In this document: positions 1-12,319 of the stretch, one piece after another
Layout of the letters: the number at the start of each line of letters is the position of its first letter
Position numbering within the stretch: the stretch's first letter is position 1
Assembly: GCA_964019135.1 (NCBI GenBank)
Contig: OZ025256.1
Coordinates: forward strand, 21,459,911 to 21,523,910
Direction of reading: 5' to 3'
Length of the DNA: 64,000 nt
From: Arenicola marina
Lineage: Eukaryota; Annelida; Polychaeta; Arenicolidae
Translations under genes and position numbers: made by a program
Notes under the pieces: model-generated
What the model saw: only the letters and a program-made list of their open reading frames with translations
Databases searched by the model: none
Told to the model about the DNA's origin: nothing

Positions 1-192
1 TTTGGAAGAAATCGTAGACTTCTTACAGCTGTGCTCCGATTGGCGAGAAAAGGTCTGCCCTTTGTTAGGTAGGTGGCTATTGGAGGAGAACAGTCTTCCC
101 GTTATTACGTGAATGACTATTGGACAGAAAATGATCTGCCTTTTGTTACGTAGGTGCCTATGGGAGGAGAGAAGAACTGCCTGTTGTGTGAC
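1..192. repeat. Degenerate ~40-bp minisatellite in a NAPRT intron
   Basis: About four to five imperfect units of roughly 40 bp, most starting with ATTGG and carrying CTGCC..TTGTTA..GTAGGTG in the middle. Units begin near 39, 79, 119 and 160, and a weaker one may begin at position 1. It lies upstream of the first visible NAPRT exon, so it is intronic if the gene continues to the left. No coding exon is seen in 1-458. Confidence 0.6.
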
Positions 193-458
193 TACAGGAG
201 ATCGTCGTTACGAAATATATATATATATGTAATGATTGTATATATATAATTTAAATATATATAAACGCTTTGGAATATGATCTAAGTTTCATTCTACCGT
301 TTAGTTTATGTGTATTGATCTTGCCTTGGTATTTTGTTCTGCCGTTCGAAATTGTTTGTTCAGGGGAGTCTCTTTGGATCAATGATGTTTAGGTGCAGAA
401 AACCTTTACTTTAGAAAAATTCTGATATTGTGCTGCTTATCAATTCTTTGCATGGTAG

Positions 459-3400
459 GCGTCATCGCCACGGAGACGAGCGACGGGGAGCTGGCCGCCT
501 TCATCGCCTACGCAATAGCCTTCCCAGACGGCCTACTGTGCCTCGTGGACACATATGACGTCATTAGGTAAGATGGCCGTCAGCCTGCTTTTGTCGTCTC
601 TTTGTCACGTGTATCATCAATAAAAGCTACTCCCGTGTCGGCTTTTAATATGTATGACTTCTGCGATTTACCAACGGCGAACACATGGGGATTCTATGCT
701 TCCCATTGGGGAGACCCCCTAGCTCAGTTGTTAAGTTGGCCGGGCTTTAGCCTAACCGGTTGTTGATACGAACCGTGGAACCTACAACCAACCAATGCCA
801 TTTCAGTGTCACGGGATATTTCATGGCCCAAATTATTACCCTTCAAGTGCACAGAAGCGGCCTAAAAACATATTTTATGTTCATTCTTGGAAGTATTGAA
901 AGTACATATACAAGAAGATATATCAATCATAATGTAATATTATGTAAAAGATGTAAAACATCAATGTAAATTAGTTTTTGTTTAGCTTCATTAATTAGGT
1001 TTACCCTTCAGGAGTGGCATCCCTAACTTTTGCGCCGTTGCCATGGCGCTTGATGAGCTGGGGTACCGGGGCCTAGGCGTGAGGTTGGACAGCGGTGACT
1101 TGGCATATCTCTCAGTCGTTGTTCGTGAAACCTTTAACAAGATGGCTTTACGGTAAGTTGGTGCAGTGCGATGTTAGTGAAAATCACTTGATGATGTATA
1201 TTTTCATGCTTTACGTTTACTTACTCTGAACAGTATAAATTTAATCTACTGTGTATTAAGCACGGTAATATGTCAACTAAACATCTAAGTTCTATTTCGT
1301 AAAACCAAAATGTTTGTGTAGAAGAAATTCCTAATAATTTACTACAGCGAACATCTACTAAAAGATAGAAATGCTTCATATGCAATGATAGTTGTACATT
1401 TAAAATGTTAAAAGTCAACATGTAGAACAACAAATGGGAAAAGCTACCTTGGATTATGATGTCAAGGAATGCATCTTAATGCGCGCCAGATCTTCACTTA
1501 AATCTAGAAGGATGCATAGGGTACGGATACAACAGGATTTTGTTCTCGTGTATAGCTTCAACCGGCCGTGGTTCAGCAACCTGACGATCGTGGCCAGTAA
1601 CGACATCAACGAGGATACGATACACTCCCTCAACCAACAGGTCAGTACCCCCGCCCCCCCCCCCACCCTCCCCCATCCCGCGCCCTGTCCCCTCACCCCA
1701 CGTTATCCCAGCCGTGTCAGGACGGGACTCACTCAACGACAACTACCCTTGACCGGTAACGATACAGTGAACCACTTCGGCATCATAATTTGAAACATTT
1801 CTTTCTTGTTTTTGCCACGTGTTAAATATACCCCTCGGTACTAATAAGTACAAGGTCATTTGCAAAATGCGTGTGCTCCGCTTTGCAATTCAGTCACTAG
1901 ATCCCTTCCATCTACAATTAAATCAAGCTGCAAGCCCAAGCATCGTCCTCTTCTGAACTGATACTTTTCTTTCGGAAATATTAAACGTTTCAATTAAATT
2001 TCTTGCCTCCACTGAACCACAGATGCGTGCCCCATTCACTTCGAGTGCATTTGTTTTACCTTGAAGTAGGTAGTCTCATAACTTAATATATTAGATGTTA
2101 AGCACAACATGTATATATACATATATGACTTATTTTCTAATTTCAAGATAACTCTGTTTTATTATGTTCCTCGTGGGAGCTGTACGAAATTCATTTAACG
2201 CCATACGCTACTGATGAGGAATTTGTGTTGACTATTATTTAGTACACGATGATACATAATTATTCATTTGTTTCTACTGAAAAGAATATGACAATTACTT
2301 GTTTGCTGTTGGCGTCGGCATTTAGTTTTAAGGCTCTCGTTTTGTGATTTACGTAGCACACTTAAGGCATGTGCATGTGTCAAGTGGTTACCACACGGGT
2401 CAATGTATCTTTCTCATCATGTCTCTCTTACCAGTTTTGTTGTCCGTTCGTAACTTCTCTGGTTATGTCAGTGCCATGTAATTTGGTTAAGTGAAATGTT
2501 TTAGCCCCGACGTGAAAACGCGATAAAAAGACCATAAAAAGTTTAGTTTCATGAATTTATTAATTCAATCTGCTCGTGCGGCCACTTTACATTATGTAGT
2601 TGAGTGTCGAATTGCTTTACTTTATAAATCTATCGGACCGATTACCTGATATTGTTAAGTATTATATCAGCGTATAGACCTTCACTGTCAATGTGACAGA
2701 CCCACGTCAAGGTCCGTTACTGTGATGACGTAGAACGCAGAAACTCCACGAATCTGCTTCATGCACATTAAATTGTAACATGTGGACCCTTCTGTAACAA
2801 ACATTACTGATAATCCGAGAGAATTTGCATTGCGATGATTTCATGGGGGAATTTTATAGGGAGACATCGACACTGCCATTGTAAGCTTTCCGCGCATGAA
2901 ACTTGCATGATGAGCGCCTTCATCCGTATCATTGGGCGCATTTCTTTGGTAACCCGGGTGTATCCCTACGGTGGACCGAACCGTACATTACGCATCGGTT
3001 CACCGCCCGACACTTGTTTCACCCGAGTATGGGTGCGCGCATCCATTCGGTTTGCTGATGTGCCCCGTTCAAAATAGCACGGGACATTCGGGAGAAGATG
3101 GCGGCTGATTGAAAGGTGATGAGAGAAGGTTGGTTCCAGTGCCCTAACGTGGACCGGATGTGAACGTTGTGTGCATTTCATTGGAATAGGCATATCCCTG
3201 TCGGCAAACTCGGAAGTTCCCTGTCACGTGTTGCGGGCCCGGGGCGGGATACCGAACCTGGCCCAAAGAAATGCGCCCATTACGGTATCTCTCGGTGTGA
3301 CGTCACCGGTGCTCCTGCATTTCTCACCATGGCCACCAGTTTAAAATTATCTCTCCGAAGACCAGTGTCACGCGTCGCTATGGAAACGCTGGCGATGACG

Positions 3401-6400
3401 TCACAAGATTGCTCCGAATCTGGCATTTAACCCGCCATTCGCCTTGTTTGTGTGACTTCTTATTCACTTTTGTTTCCTCCGTTCATCAACCTCTTGTTCC
3501 TTCACCTCCCTCTCTATGCTGCAGAAAGTCGTCTTAGAACAAGGTCCCCCACAGGCAAGTAGCACTTGGTCCCTGTCGGCCTGGGAATACTGGATGCCGG
3601 CTTTGACAGGCACAATTATCATGGCTACTCACCAATCAGAACATCGTTACTGCTTCCCTACCTATACCTTCCTTTCGCTGCAAGGCTTTGTTTCTCCTCC
3701 ACCATAAATGTGCTGTACGGGACTTTTGTCGTACAATTCCTATTCCCTTAGTGTGTTCTGCACATATATACAGGACTTGTTCCCGTTTTAGGACGGCATT
3801 TATGAGCGTATCTTCAATTCGACATTCAGTGTATTTTTCTCATCGATTGTATCAATTGTGCCATGTCTGTCAAGTCTAACTGACAGCTATTGTTTCCGCT
3901 ATGATAGGATAATCGATATTAAATATCACATAATGTTTGCAAAGTATAAATTTACCCAAAATAATTGCATAACTGATTTGCAAATCGGTTTCACTACCGC
4001 TCTCTTTATGAATGATCGATTGTATCTGAAAAATATCTAAAATTTCATCATCATCAAACAGAAACTGGTTGAGCAATAGTTTGGTAGTACATCCATGCTG
4101 CTTGGATGCTAGGTAGTGAATTTAATCGTAGTATAAGCAACACCATATAATCAAGTCATGTAACCGAAAATGATCCCGCAATATGCACAACATATGTACT
4201 GCCTGTATATGCACATAGGAACCTTTCCGTGCCCCAAATTCTCTATCATAACCGAACCTCACGATATAAGACCGAAGTAATGGATCGTGCCAGTAATCGT
4301 TGTAGATATTGGCTGATAACGAACTGATCGTCGATGACTACTGCTAAAACTGACATCCTGCTTGATTTAAGTAATATTTCTCCAGTATAATCCAGGATAA
4401 AGTATTAGCCTGCACGCCTTTTAATTGGTAATGTACAGGTAGATTGTAACATCGGGCAGTATTGATTGTATGTGATAATATGTATGCATTTACTTTCAAC
4501 AACATATTATTTGAAGAAATCTAATAGACTTTATAGGAAAGGAACTTGTAGAAATACTGGTATACGCCTTTTTAAAACGGGTAATGTCACTCGTTTTTTT
4601 TTTCTTAAACAAATTGGCAGCTTGAATCCAGATATAATGTTATTACTTTATGTCATGAGGAAATCTTGTTAACCAGGCACTTCCCGTTAATCTATAATTG
4701 CGCTAAAAGCGTGTTTCGACGCACCTCCCTCACGCTAATCAGTCATGATGGTTCACCAAATTACGACAATCACTCATGATGGTTCACCAAATTACGACAA
4801 ATCTTCTCGCGAGTGTACCAATCGTTAACTAAATGTAATAATAATAATAATAAAAATAATAAAATAAATTCACGAGCTAGCATCAAGCACTATATTGACC
4901 TTTCGTCAATCTGCTGCGGGCGTGGTTTTTCATGCTCCCCCCGGCTAGCCAATAATGAAAGTGGTGGCGGGCTGCAACAGATTGATGAAATGCCTGACAC
5001 CCTGAAATAGCGCACTATTGTTATAGTACTTATAACAACTGATTTAAGGACATTAGCTGACAAGTTACGTTACAAGTAACGTTGCAACTATGCTATTACG
5101 TTATTAAAAAATATTTAATAATATTTCGTCTAATGATGTTCTATTTAGCAAGCATAGGCAAAATCATTTAAAGATGGTAATAGATCAAATTTCTTGATAC
5201 CTTGTCTGCGCCTCCATATTGCATAATAATTATACATATATATATAAAGTTGGTATTTTATTAATGTGATATCTCAAACAAAATTAACAATATGTAATGA
5301 TGACGATAAAATGGTGTGAGATTTATAAAATGTTACTTGGATAAACTGATTACCGATGGCGTGGTCTGTTCCGAGTGGCTTTATGGTGTTACGAATCTGT
5401 ACTAAATGAAAGGTCGGATTGGAGAATGCGATGGGTGTGTGGCGTGGGTGCGTTATTAATTTTCCCTTGTCAGTGTTGTGTAGTGGAGAGCAATCCTAAG
5501 GTCTCCGTATCTGTAGATACATGTATCTGTAGCTACATGTGTCTAGATTCATGTCTTATTGCATCTAATCCTTCTTAATGTTGAATGTCTGAACAGAACA
5601 GATTAACTGTAGTATCAATGACACTGAAATATGAATTATGTCTTCGTCTCGGGATTCATGTGTCTAGATTCATGTCTAGATTCATGTCTAGATGCATTTG
5701 ATATTTTTTTAATGTTAAATGTCTGACCCTAACAGATTAAATGTAGTGTCAATGTCACTGAAATATGAATTGCGTCTCGTCTTGAAATACCCTATATCTG
5801 ATGAATGTAATCTCCGATAGTCTGTGCTAGAAGTGACTTTTAAATGGTTAAAGAACCCGTTAGGCTTATCAAGCGCGTCGTGCAGCACGAGTTCTTTTAA
5901 ACATCTGTTTAAATGTTCGTATTTTTTCTCGAATTATAATATTGGATTAACTGTATTTTTTCTGTTTACGATTTTTCTTTCCAATTTTTAGCAAGTCATA
6001 ACTTAAAATGACACTTTTTTTCAGTTTTTTTGTGTGTCGAGAATGTGCCGCGGTATCTGAAGGATGATTTCTTGTATACAATTAAAATTATATGTGTGGC
6101 ATAATTACTCACGATATTCTCTATTGATACCTCACTCACTGGTTCGTTGTTTCTCTCCAATTGTGTCTTCTCGTATGGTGTCCAGACTGTGTTTGTAATT
6201 ATATTATCAATGTAAATGGCATGGTACGAAGACATTGCTGCGTTCTTGCTGTCCCGTGTGTGCTATGTCTGTAATGTTAATGGAATGCATGTCCGCTGTG
6301 TCTCTGTATTACTTAGATACAGTCCCAGATAACCGCACTCGTCATTGCCTTGTTATAGTCCTCGTTTGGCTGTGTTTCATCAACGGGTTGTTCGCTTTTC

Positions 6401-9400
6401 CTACTTGCAGGGTCACTCCATTGATTCGTTTGGCGTGGGGACGCATTTGGTGACCTGTCAAAGGCAACCTGCCTTAGGATGCGTCTACAAGGTAAGAACG
6501 CTCATGCAGTACTCACGGCTACCGACCGAACTGGACTAAATATAAAAGTGATCAAAGGTCTAGATATATAGCACGTTCTACGTTGTATTATCCTTCTGTG
6601 TTCTACAAAGATCGTGTGGTCGCAGGATAAAGACCCCATGTCCTTCTTCGCAAAGAGTAGGGGGTAACCTCCACCCTTCGGGGACATGGCTCCACTCTCC
6701 CTTTCTTGTCCCATTGACGCGATATGATCAGAAGTGGTTAAAGCGTCCTGAATATACAACCACAAAGATCGATCTCTATGTATTATTTAACGTTTTGATA
6801 TGCATCAAACTATCCTTGATAAGAAACTTTACATATAATGACCTTCGACTAAGACGGTTAGATCCATCCATCCAATATCTTCCACGACTTTTATATTAAA
6901 GCCTTTTTGCAATACTGTTGTAGAGAACCAGGCACTGTAAAATGTTGACTACTTCTCCTGTGATCATAGTTGGAATATATAAAATAAAAGCTTCTTACAT
7001 GGGTTACAGTTATATTGTGCATTTCGTTTCCTGAGTTGGCATCGTTGTTTTTGGAGTGCCCAGGCACCTGATTTCATGACGTCATCTCTGTTTTGCAGTT
7101 GGTTGCTGTTAACAACCAGCCGCGCATCAAGCTGAGCGAGGACGTGCAGAAGGTCACGATGCCAGGCAAGAAGGACGTCTACAGATTGTACGGCGCTGAT
7201 GGTAAACAACCTCATGAATATTCATGCATTTATCAACCAATCATCTCATTAACTCCTCCCAAATCGCATCGAATAGTATAGTTGATGTAAAACAGACAGA
7301 ACTGTTATGTGGAAATTTAAACCTTGCAGTTGAGGGCCTATTACGGTGGGTATATTACTGTTGGTTTTTTCAGGCAATGCTCTGGTGGATATCTTGCAGC
7401 AGCCAGATGAGCCGGCACCCCTCAAGTCTCAGCGGCTGCTGGTTAGACACCCCTTCCAGGTACAATTCAGAGCCTCACTCACGTGTTATGGCCTGCAGTG
7501 TGATCGATGGCTTAATTTCAGGGCACCTTAAGAAAACATAAGCTATCGATACATTATAAGTTAAATTAAAGCGGGTGTCCAACCTAATCTAATCTGCACC
7601 AAAAGTTTACTTTGTAAAATTAATTTAGCGCTTTGTTTCGGCCGACTGGTAAGGAGAAAAAAATTAAGCCAACCCGCCCCCATGAATGTCGAGTAGCGCG
7701 CCATTTTGCCTCAGCAAGTAACGTATATTGTGGCCCTTCATGTGGCGCCGCCTTACGTTAGAATTGGAAGTTATCTCGCGGAGGGAACTCTTCACAGTAA
7801 AGGTACCCTTCATTGAAAACGCGTGAAACGAGAGATCAGGGCCGCGATATACGGATGAATTGCGGCAGTCCCAAGCCGCGCAGTAGACCGTGATCTTAGT
7901 GTTTCATGTGAAAAAAACAGCATCCAACTTATTGATATATCCCTTGTAATGATTTTTATTTAGGAGTTATTTAGACCGCAGTTATCTTTATTCGCGATGT
8001 TCACGCGTTCCAGTTTTGCTCACAGAGTAGGCGTCATTTCCGGTTTAAATATAACTAGAGTATCCCCTCCTGATTGGTCAATCGCTGACACAACTCCAAA
8101 AAGAGCTGCCGCCTGGTTAAGCCGCGAAATCGTGGCTGGCTGTCACTTCTAAATTTTATTGTGAGCTACAGACATGACGGAAAATTCCCGTAATTTGGAG
8201 GATAGACACTTGGATATTATATGAGTCGGTAAGGCAGCGCTAGAGGCCAGGCTGGCGGTTTCCTTTAAGGGAATTTTGGTTTCGCTTTCATAATTGGTTG
8301 GTGTTTAATTATATAGCTTCACGACAGCAAACCGGAATAAATATTTTCAGCTTAGACACGTTCTATGTCACAGTGCTACTCCACGGTAATCTATTCCGGC
8401 AGAGACATATTTTATGTACACATAATGAAACGGCATCTATAAGGAGGTCATCAGGATCAGTTCTATTAATGAGAGATTAATAATGACGTCTGAGAGGCCA
8501 TTTATGGATATCTAGGCTAGGCAGCGATAGTGAAATTACTCTTATCTATCTGACGCTATTCTGCAATAGGAGTGAAATAGAACCTTTGTTTGGCATTGAT
8601 ATCAATGTGTTGACTGCAGGAGTCCAAGAGAGCATACGTGTGCCCAGCCCGGGTGGAGCCTCTCTACAAGTGTTACTGGCGCAATGGAAAGGTGAGACCT
8701 TATAACAGCAAATTAACCACAGTACCAGCAATACATCCAGCTTCCGGTCGCCCGATAGCTCAGTGGGTTAGAGCGCTGGCTGTGGCCACCTGAGAGCCTA
8801 ACGGCACGTGGATGGGTGGTTCGCGTCCCGCTGTGGCCATGTCTGTGTGGTCGCAGAAAACAGATCCCATGTCTTTCTTCACAAAGAGTAGGGGGTTACC
8901 CCGGGGTACATGGCTCAGCTCTTCCCTTCTTTCTCTCATTGACACGATATATGACCAGTATTGGGTAGTGTCCTGAATATGAATATATAACCAACCAAAC
9001 TGGGTCCGAAGAGACGTCGAAGGCATGAATCACAACATATCCTGCCATCACAAGAAGAATACCTGTTATTCTGGAGCAATATTAGAAAAAGGTGCCATCA
9101 TACGTACCCTGTCACGCTCGCATGGCATTAATTTTCGGTACAAAACATCGCGGGGTAAAGCGACATTTACTCATCAATGGGTCAATTATATGAAACACGT
9201 AATTGAAGCGAGAGATGATCTCTGATAAAAATGAGGACATTTTTATATTTTCGTTTTATTTCTTTATAATTGATGCATGCCTTTTCTGCTCCACACTTCA
9301 GATTATGCAAAATTTGCCGTCCCTTCAAGAGGTGCGCGCCAGAGCCCAGCAGTCATTGAACCAACTTCGAACTGATCACAAGCGAGCATTGAACCCCACG

Positions 9401-10346
9401 CCCTACAAGGTAGGATTGGTTTCATGTAGAGGTCACCCGGATGGCTCTTTGATATTACTGTGGTTTAGCGGCTCTTTCAGCTCGCTGGCTCGTCCCATGG
9501 CCAAATAATGACTGATGTATGCATATTTTGCTAGCCAAGTACCAAATACTAGGAGAATAATGCCGTTAGGGTTAAATCGGTGTTTTTTTTAACATCACCC
9601 GCGTATTCCCATCTAACGCGAAGGAAGCGGGCCCTAGCGTATAAAATATCTTAGTAGTATGCAGTAGTAGTAGAGCAGTTAACGCGTTCTACTCGCCTCG
9701 GGTGTGCTGTGGTATGTCATCTCAGCCGTCAATGTGTGGGTTCGCCCCCCCCCCCCCTGTACAAATGCCTGTGTATGATAACTATCACACGTAAGAAATC
9801 ACCCCGGAGACATAGGTTTTTCATGGCTTTTTCATAATCACGATCTCTGAACAATTCCGGAATTTAGTTTGTGTGGTCCTTCTATGTCCTTCTAATCACC
9901 ATGTGTGAACAATTTCGGATTTTATTTTGTGTGGACCTTCTATGTCCTTCTAATCACCATGTGTGAACAATTTCGGATTTTATTTTGTGTGGACCTTCTA
10001 TGTCCTTCTAATCACCATGTGTGAACAATTCTGGACTTTATTTTGTGTGGTGCTTCTATGTCCTTCTAATCACCATGTGTGAACAATTCCGGATTTTATT
10101 GAGTGTGGTGCTTCTATACCCTTGTTATCACCATATGTGAATAATTCCGGATTTTATTTTGTGTGGTCCTTCTATATCCTTCTTATCACCATGTGAGAAC
10201 AATTCCAGATACCACATTATTTTGTGTGGTCCTCCCATCATCGTTCAGTCTCATCATTCTCATTTCAGGTATCGGTGAGCGACAAGCTGTACAACTTCAT
10301 CCACGATTTGTGGCTGCAAAATGCACCCATTGGAGAGCTGTCCTGA
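459..10346 (+). CDS. NAPRT: Nicotinate phosphoribosyltransferase, C-terminal nine exons (5' part outside window)
   Basis: Cytosolic enzyme that joins nicotinate to PRPP, making nicotinate mononucleotide, the first step of the Preiss-Handler route to NAD. Exons: 459-567, 1012-1152, 1556-1640, 6411-6491, 7099-7201, 7374-7459, 8620-8691, 9302-9409 and 10269-10346 (TGA). All junctions are GT-AG and phases agree. The product reads [15 protein letters not shown], then LLDTYDV-like [37 protein letters not shown] (the phosphoribosyl-binding motif of the family), [30 protein letters not shown] and a C-terminal [17 protein letters not shown]. This follows human NAPRT collinearly to its end; about 290 residues are present and the catalytic N-terminal half lies left of the window. 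No disabling change is seen. The last intron ends in a 58-bp minisatellite. Intron 3 (1641-6410) contains a regulatory-looking GC-rich patch and intron 4 a SINE. Confidence 0.95.
703..800 (+). mobile_element. Possible tRNA-derived SINE remnant
   Basis: A tRNA-like A box (TAGCTCAGTTGTTAAG, near 720-735) is followed by a weak B-box-like GATACGAACC and by ACAACCAACCAA. The clearer SINEs of this window end in a similar CCAACCAA. It is too diverged to be sure and could be an unrelated tRNA-like sequence. Confidence 0.3.
2966..3420. promoter_or_regulatory. GC-rich patch in NAPRT intron 3 with two CREs, a YY1 site and an RFX-like site
   Basis: Within about 310 bp there is AAGATGGCGGC (YY1 consensus, 3095-3105), TGACGTCA at 3298-3305 and again at 3396-3403 (perfect CREB/ATF palindromes), and GTCGCTATGGAAAC (RFX X-box-like, about 3374-3387). 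The surrounding intron is AT-rich and lacks such sites. The grouping suggests an intronic promoter or enhancer, but no transcript can be assigned from sequence. Short open frames here show no recognisable protein. Confidence 0.4.
4898..4995. repeat. Imperfect inverted repeat (fold-back)
   Basis: TTTCGTCAATCTGCTGCGGGC on the left pairs imperfectly with GGGCTGCAACAGATTGATGAAA on the right, with a centre that also pairs partly (TTTTTCATG with AATGAAAG). It lies in NAPRT intron 3. It may be a decayed MITE; no clear target duplication was found. Confidence 0.4.
5577..5795 (+). repeat. Two-copy direct repeat in NAPRT intron 3
   Basis: Two similar ~85-bp blocks, starting near 5577 and 5710, share AATGTT(G/A)AATGTCTGA, ACAGATTAA(C/A)TGTAGT and CACTGAAATATGAATT. 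GTCTAGATTCATG recurs between them. Non-coding local duplication. Confidence 0.6.
6615..6761 (+). mobile_element. 5'-truncated tRNA-derived SINE with target duplication
   Basis: It matches the 3' body of the SINE at 12079-12319: TGTGGTCGCAGGATAAAGA, CCATGTCCTTCTTCGCAAAG, AGTAGGGGGT, GACGCGATATGA and GTGGTTAAAGCGTCCTGAAT. It is flanked by a perfect 10-bp duplication ACAAAGATCG (6605-6614 and 6762-6771). The tRNA-like head is missing, as in 5'-truncated retroposition. It lies in NAPRT intron 4, just downstream of exon 6411-6491. Confidence 0.85.
7566..8270. repeat. Dispersed ~700-bp repeat, uninterrupted copy (NAPRT intron 6)
   Basis: It is similar over its whole length to the sequence on both sides of the LINE at 50844-55900. 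Shared blocks include GCGCGCCATTTTGCC, GTGGCGCCGCCTT, GGAAGTTATCTCGCGGA, AAACGCGTGAAACGA, TAGGCGTCATTTCCGGTTT, CCTCCTGATTGGT and AGAGGCCAGGCTGGCGG. No long open frame and no clear terminal repeats were found, so its class is unknown. Its value is that it shows the empty state of the LINE insertion site. Confidence 0.75.
8746..9000 (+). mobile_element. tRNA-derived SINE, full-length form
   Basis: The head has a tRNA-like A box (TAGCTCAGTGGGTTAGAGC) and B box (GGTTCGCGTCCCG). The body has CTGTGGCCATGTCTGTGTGG, CCCATGTCTTTCTTC, AGAGTAGGGGGTTACCCC and a tail near AACCAACCAAAC. It lies in NAPRT intron 7, 55 bp past the 5' splice site of exon 8620-8691. A clear target duplication was not found. It shares its layout with the copies at 6615, 12079 and 40671. 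Confidence 0.85.
9836..10262 (+). repeat. 58-bp minisatellite at the 3' end of the last NAPRT intron
   Basis: About seven units of 58 bp containing AATTTCGGATTTTATTTTGT, GTGGACCTTCTATGTCCTTC and TAATCACCATGTGTGAAC, with unit-to-unit changes rising to the right. The array ends just before the AG acceptor of the final exon at 10269, so it occupies the branch-point and polypyrimidine region; its TTCT-rich units may supply pyrimidine tracts. Confidence 0.85.
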
Positions 10347-10664
10347 GGCGTTATCCTTCTACAGCGAAGACCTGGGGACTGGTTGTTCCCAATGGCTCCG
10401 GAGGCGTGCCCCCCGTTGAGGGATATCTACAACACATGGGCGTATCTTCATGATAGCAAATACAGTGCGGTAAATGAGGCGTGCGTATACGTAGGTAATG
10501 GATAGATGAACCCGATTTCGACGACAAGTGAAGGCAATGAATGAAGAAAAAAGTGTGAGAGAACCTATGTTTTGTTGAAATATGGCAAAGATGAAGATAA
10601 AATCGGATGAAAATGCAGGCAAAATGGCACGAGCCGGAATAGGGTAGTCCAGTGTTTGACGATG

Positions 10665-10797
10665 CCCGGTGTGGTATGCGGGGTTGTCCCTCATGCGGAA
10701 ATGTCTCCCCTGTAACTATCATGATGGCACCAAACGAACACGTGGAGCCGAGAGGGTTTCAATATCATGGGGGGACACTTCCGCATGCCACACCGGC
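10665..10797. repeat. Inverted repeat downstream of NAPRT
   Basis: CCCGGTGTGGTATGCGG on the left pairs with CCGCATGCCACACCGG on the right, with a ~100-bp spacer; the arms extend imperfectly (GTTGTCCC with GGGGACAC). ATGCGGAAATGTCTCCCC in the spacer repeats the arm theme. It lies about 320 bp past the NAPRT stop and could fold in the 3' UTR if the transcript extends that far. It is otherwise a possible MITE remnant. Confidence 0.5.
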
Positions 10798-12078
10798 TCA
10801 GGTTGTGGTTTGTAGGTCTCACTTATAGAACGCGCGATAGATTTGATCATCGCTGTATTGCGATCATTGTGAACCAGCAGTGGTCAAATTAAATGACAGG
10901 AACTATAAATGATATGTTGTATCGTAAATATTAACGTTATATTTAACAAGAGAACCACGCTTTGTTTTGTGCGAAAAAAGTCGTTGAACGTGAATATTCC
11001 TTTTGTTTCGCTACACGCAGCTTTACGATTGTTTTAGGACTGCTGACATATGTCATCGGTTGCCTACTGCTTCAAATTATATCATCCAAGACTTCATTCG
11101 TGCAGTAATGGTATCTACGGACAGATACAAAGACGAAATATGTACTAGAATCCGAATTATAGGATAAAAATAACCTCGTTGACGGCAGGGGGAATACGTT
11201 GAAGATTAGTCTTGTTGATCTCTCGCATCCTGTTCAGTATTTTCCTATTATGGATATTACCAAAAAAAAACATGTATACAACGCGTTCGATACTTTCAAA
11301 CATTGCGGCCATCTTAGGAGGTTCTGTGTCAGGCGCTTTTCTGGCAGGTTTTATTGGGTCGCAGTCGGTATATATCGCTACTACAACGGTGTGTGGATAT
11401 TTTAAAGAGAATGCTGTGATCGCGCTTTCTTCCTATGTGACTTACCATAAGTCCAGTTGCATGTTAATTAGCGCTATGTGCGGATGTTGTACTAATCGCA
11501 TCGCCACAAAAAGCGAACAGCTACATTCTTTGTATTACTTCCATAATACTTTCTACTGTTACACAGACGCCCCGTCCAAAGTGAGCGGATCGACAAGTCC
11601 TGTATAAGCTCCGTATTGATATTCGATAAGGTTGGTTTAGCATCCGTCCGTCTGCGAAAGACGATGGATTTGCAGTTTTGCTTATCGATAAAAACCGTGC
11701 TATCCTCTCAATTAAATCGTGCTCAAAATTGTTTGATTATCACTGGGTGTACGCGTAAACAGTTTCTAGTAGGCATTGAAGAAACATTTTATTCGGGTGG
11801 CACTTTAAATTGGAAGTGGATTAAACAGTGTCTGTAGTCGGAGCAATTTGGAACACGGAGTTGACATTTCAATCGAAAGTTGACGTTGCTAGAGCTCCAT
11901 GGGCTAAGTAAACGTTGTTTGTAGTCCGAGAAATGCAAAAAAAACGTTGATCCTTCTTTGTGACTTTCCTGTCGATTGCCTTGTTACTCTTGCCGCTGAA
12001 TGTTGAGGGACCAGTGAAAAACTTACACACGTAACGTCTCTGATGCGATAACTGTGTGATGTTTCTGTAAACATTTCT

Positions 12079-12319
12079 GGGGCCGCCTCGATAGCTCAGT
12101 GGGCTAGCGCGCTCGCATTGAGTTCTCTGGTCACCTGAGAGCCTAACGGCACGTGGATCGGTGGTTCGGCCCTGCTGTGGCCATGTCTGCGTGGTCGCAG
12201 GATAAAAATCCTATGTCTTTCTTCGCAAAGAGTAGGGGGTTACCAATCCACTCTCCCTTCCTTCTCCCATTGACGCGATATGACCAACAGTGGTTAAAGC
12301 GTCCTGAATAACCAACCAA
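12079..12319 (+). mobile_element. tRNA-derived SINE with perfect 14-bp target duplication
   Basis: The 241-bp element starts GGGGCCGCCTCGATAGCTCA (A-box region), has the B-box position at GGTTCGGCCCTGC, then GTGGTCGCAGGATAAAAA, TTCTTCGCAAAGAGTAGGGG, GACGCGATATGACC and a CCTGAATAACCAACCAA tail. It is flanked by CTGTAAACATTTCT at 12065-12078 and 12320-12333, which defines both ends. The identical duplications suggest a fairly recent insertion. Best reference copy in the window. Confidence 0.92.
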
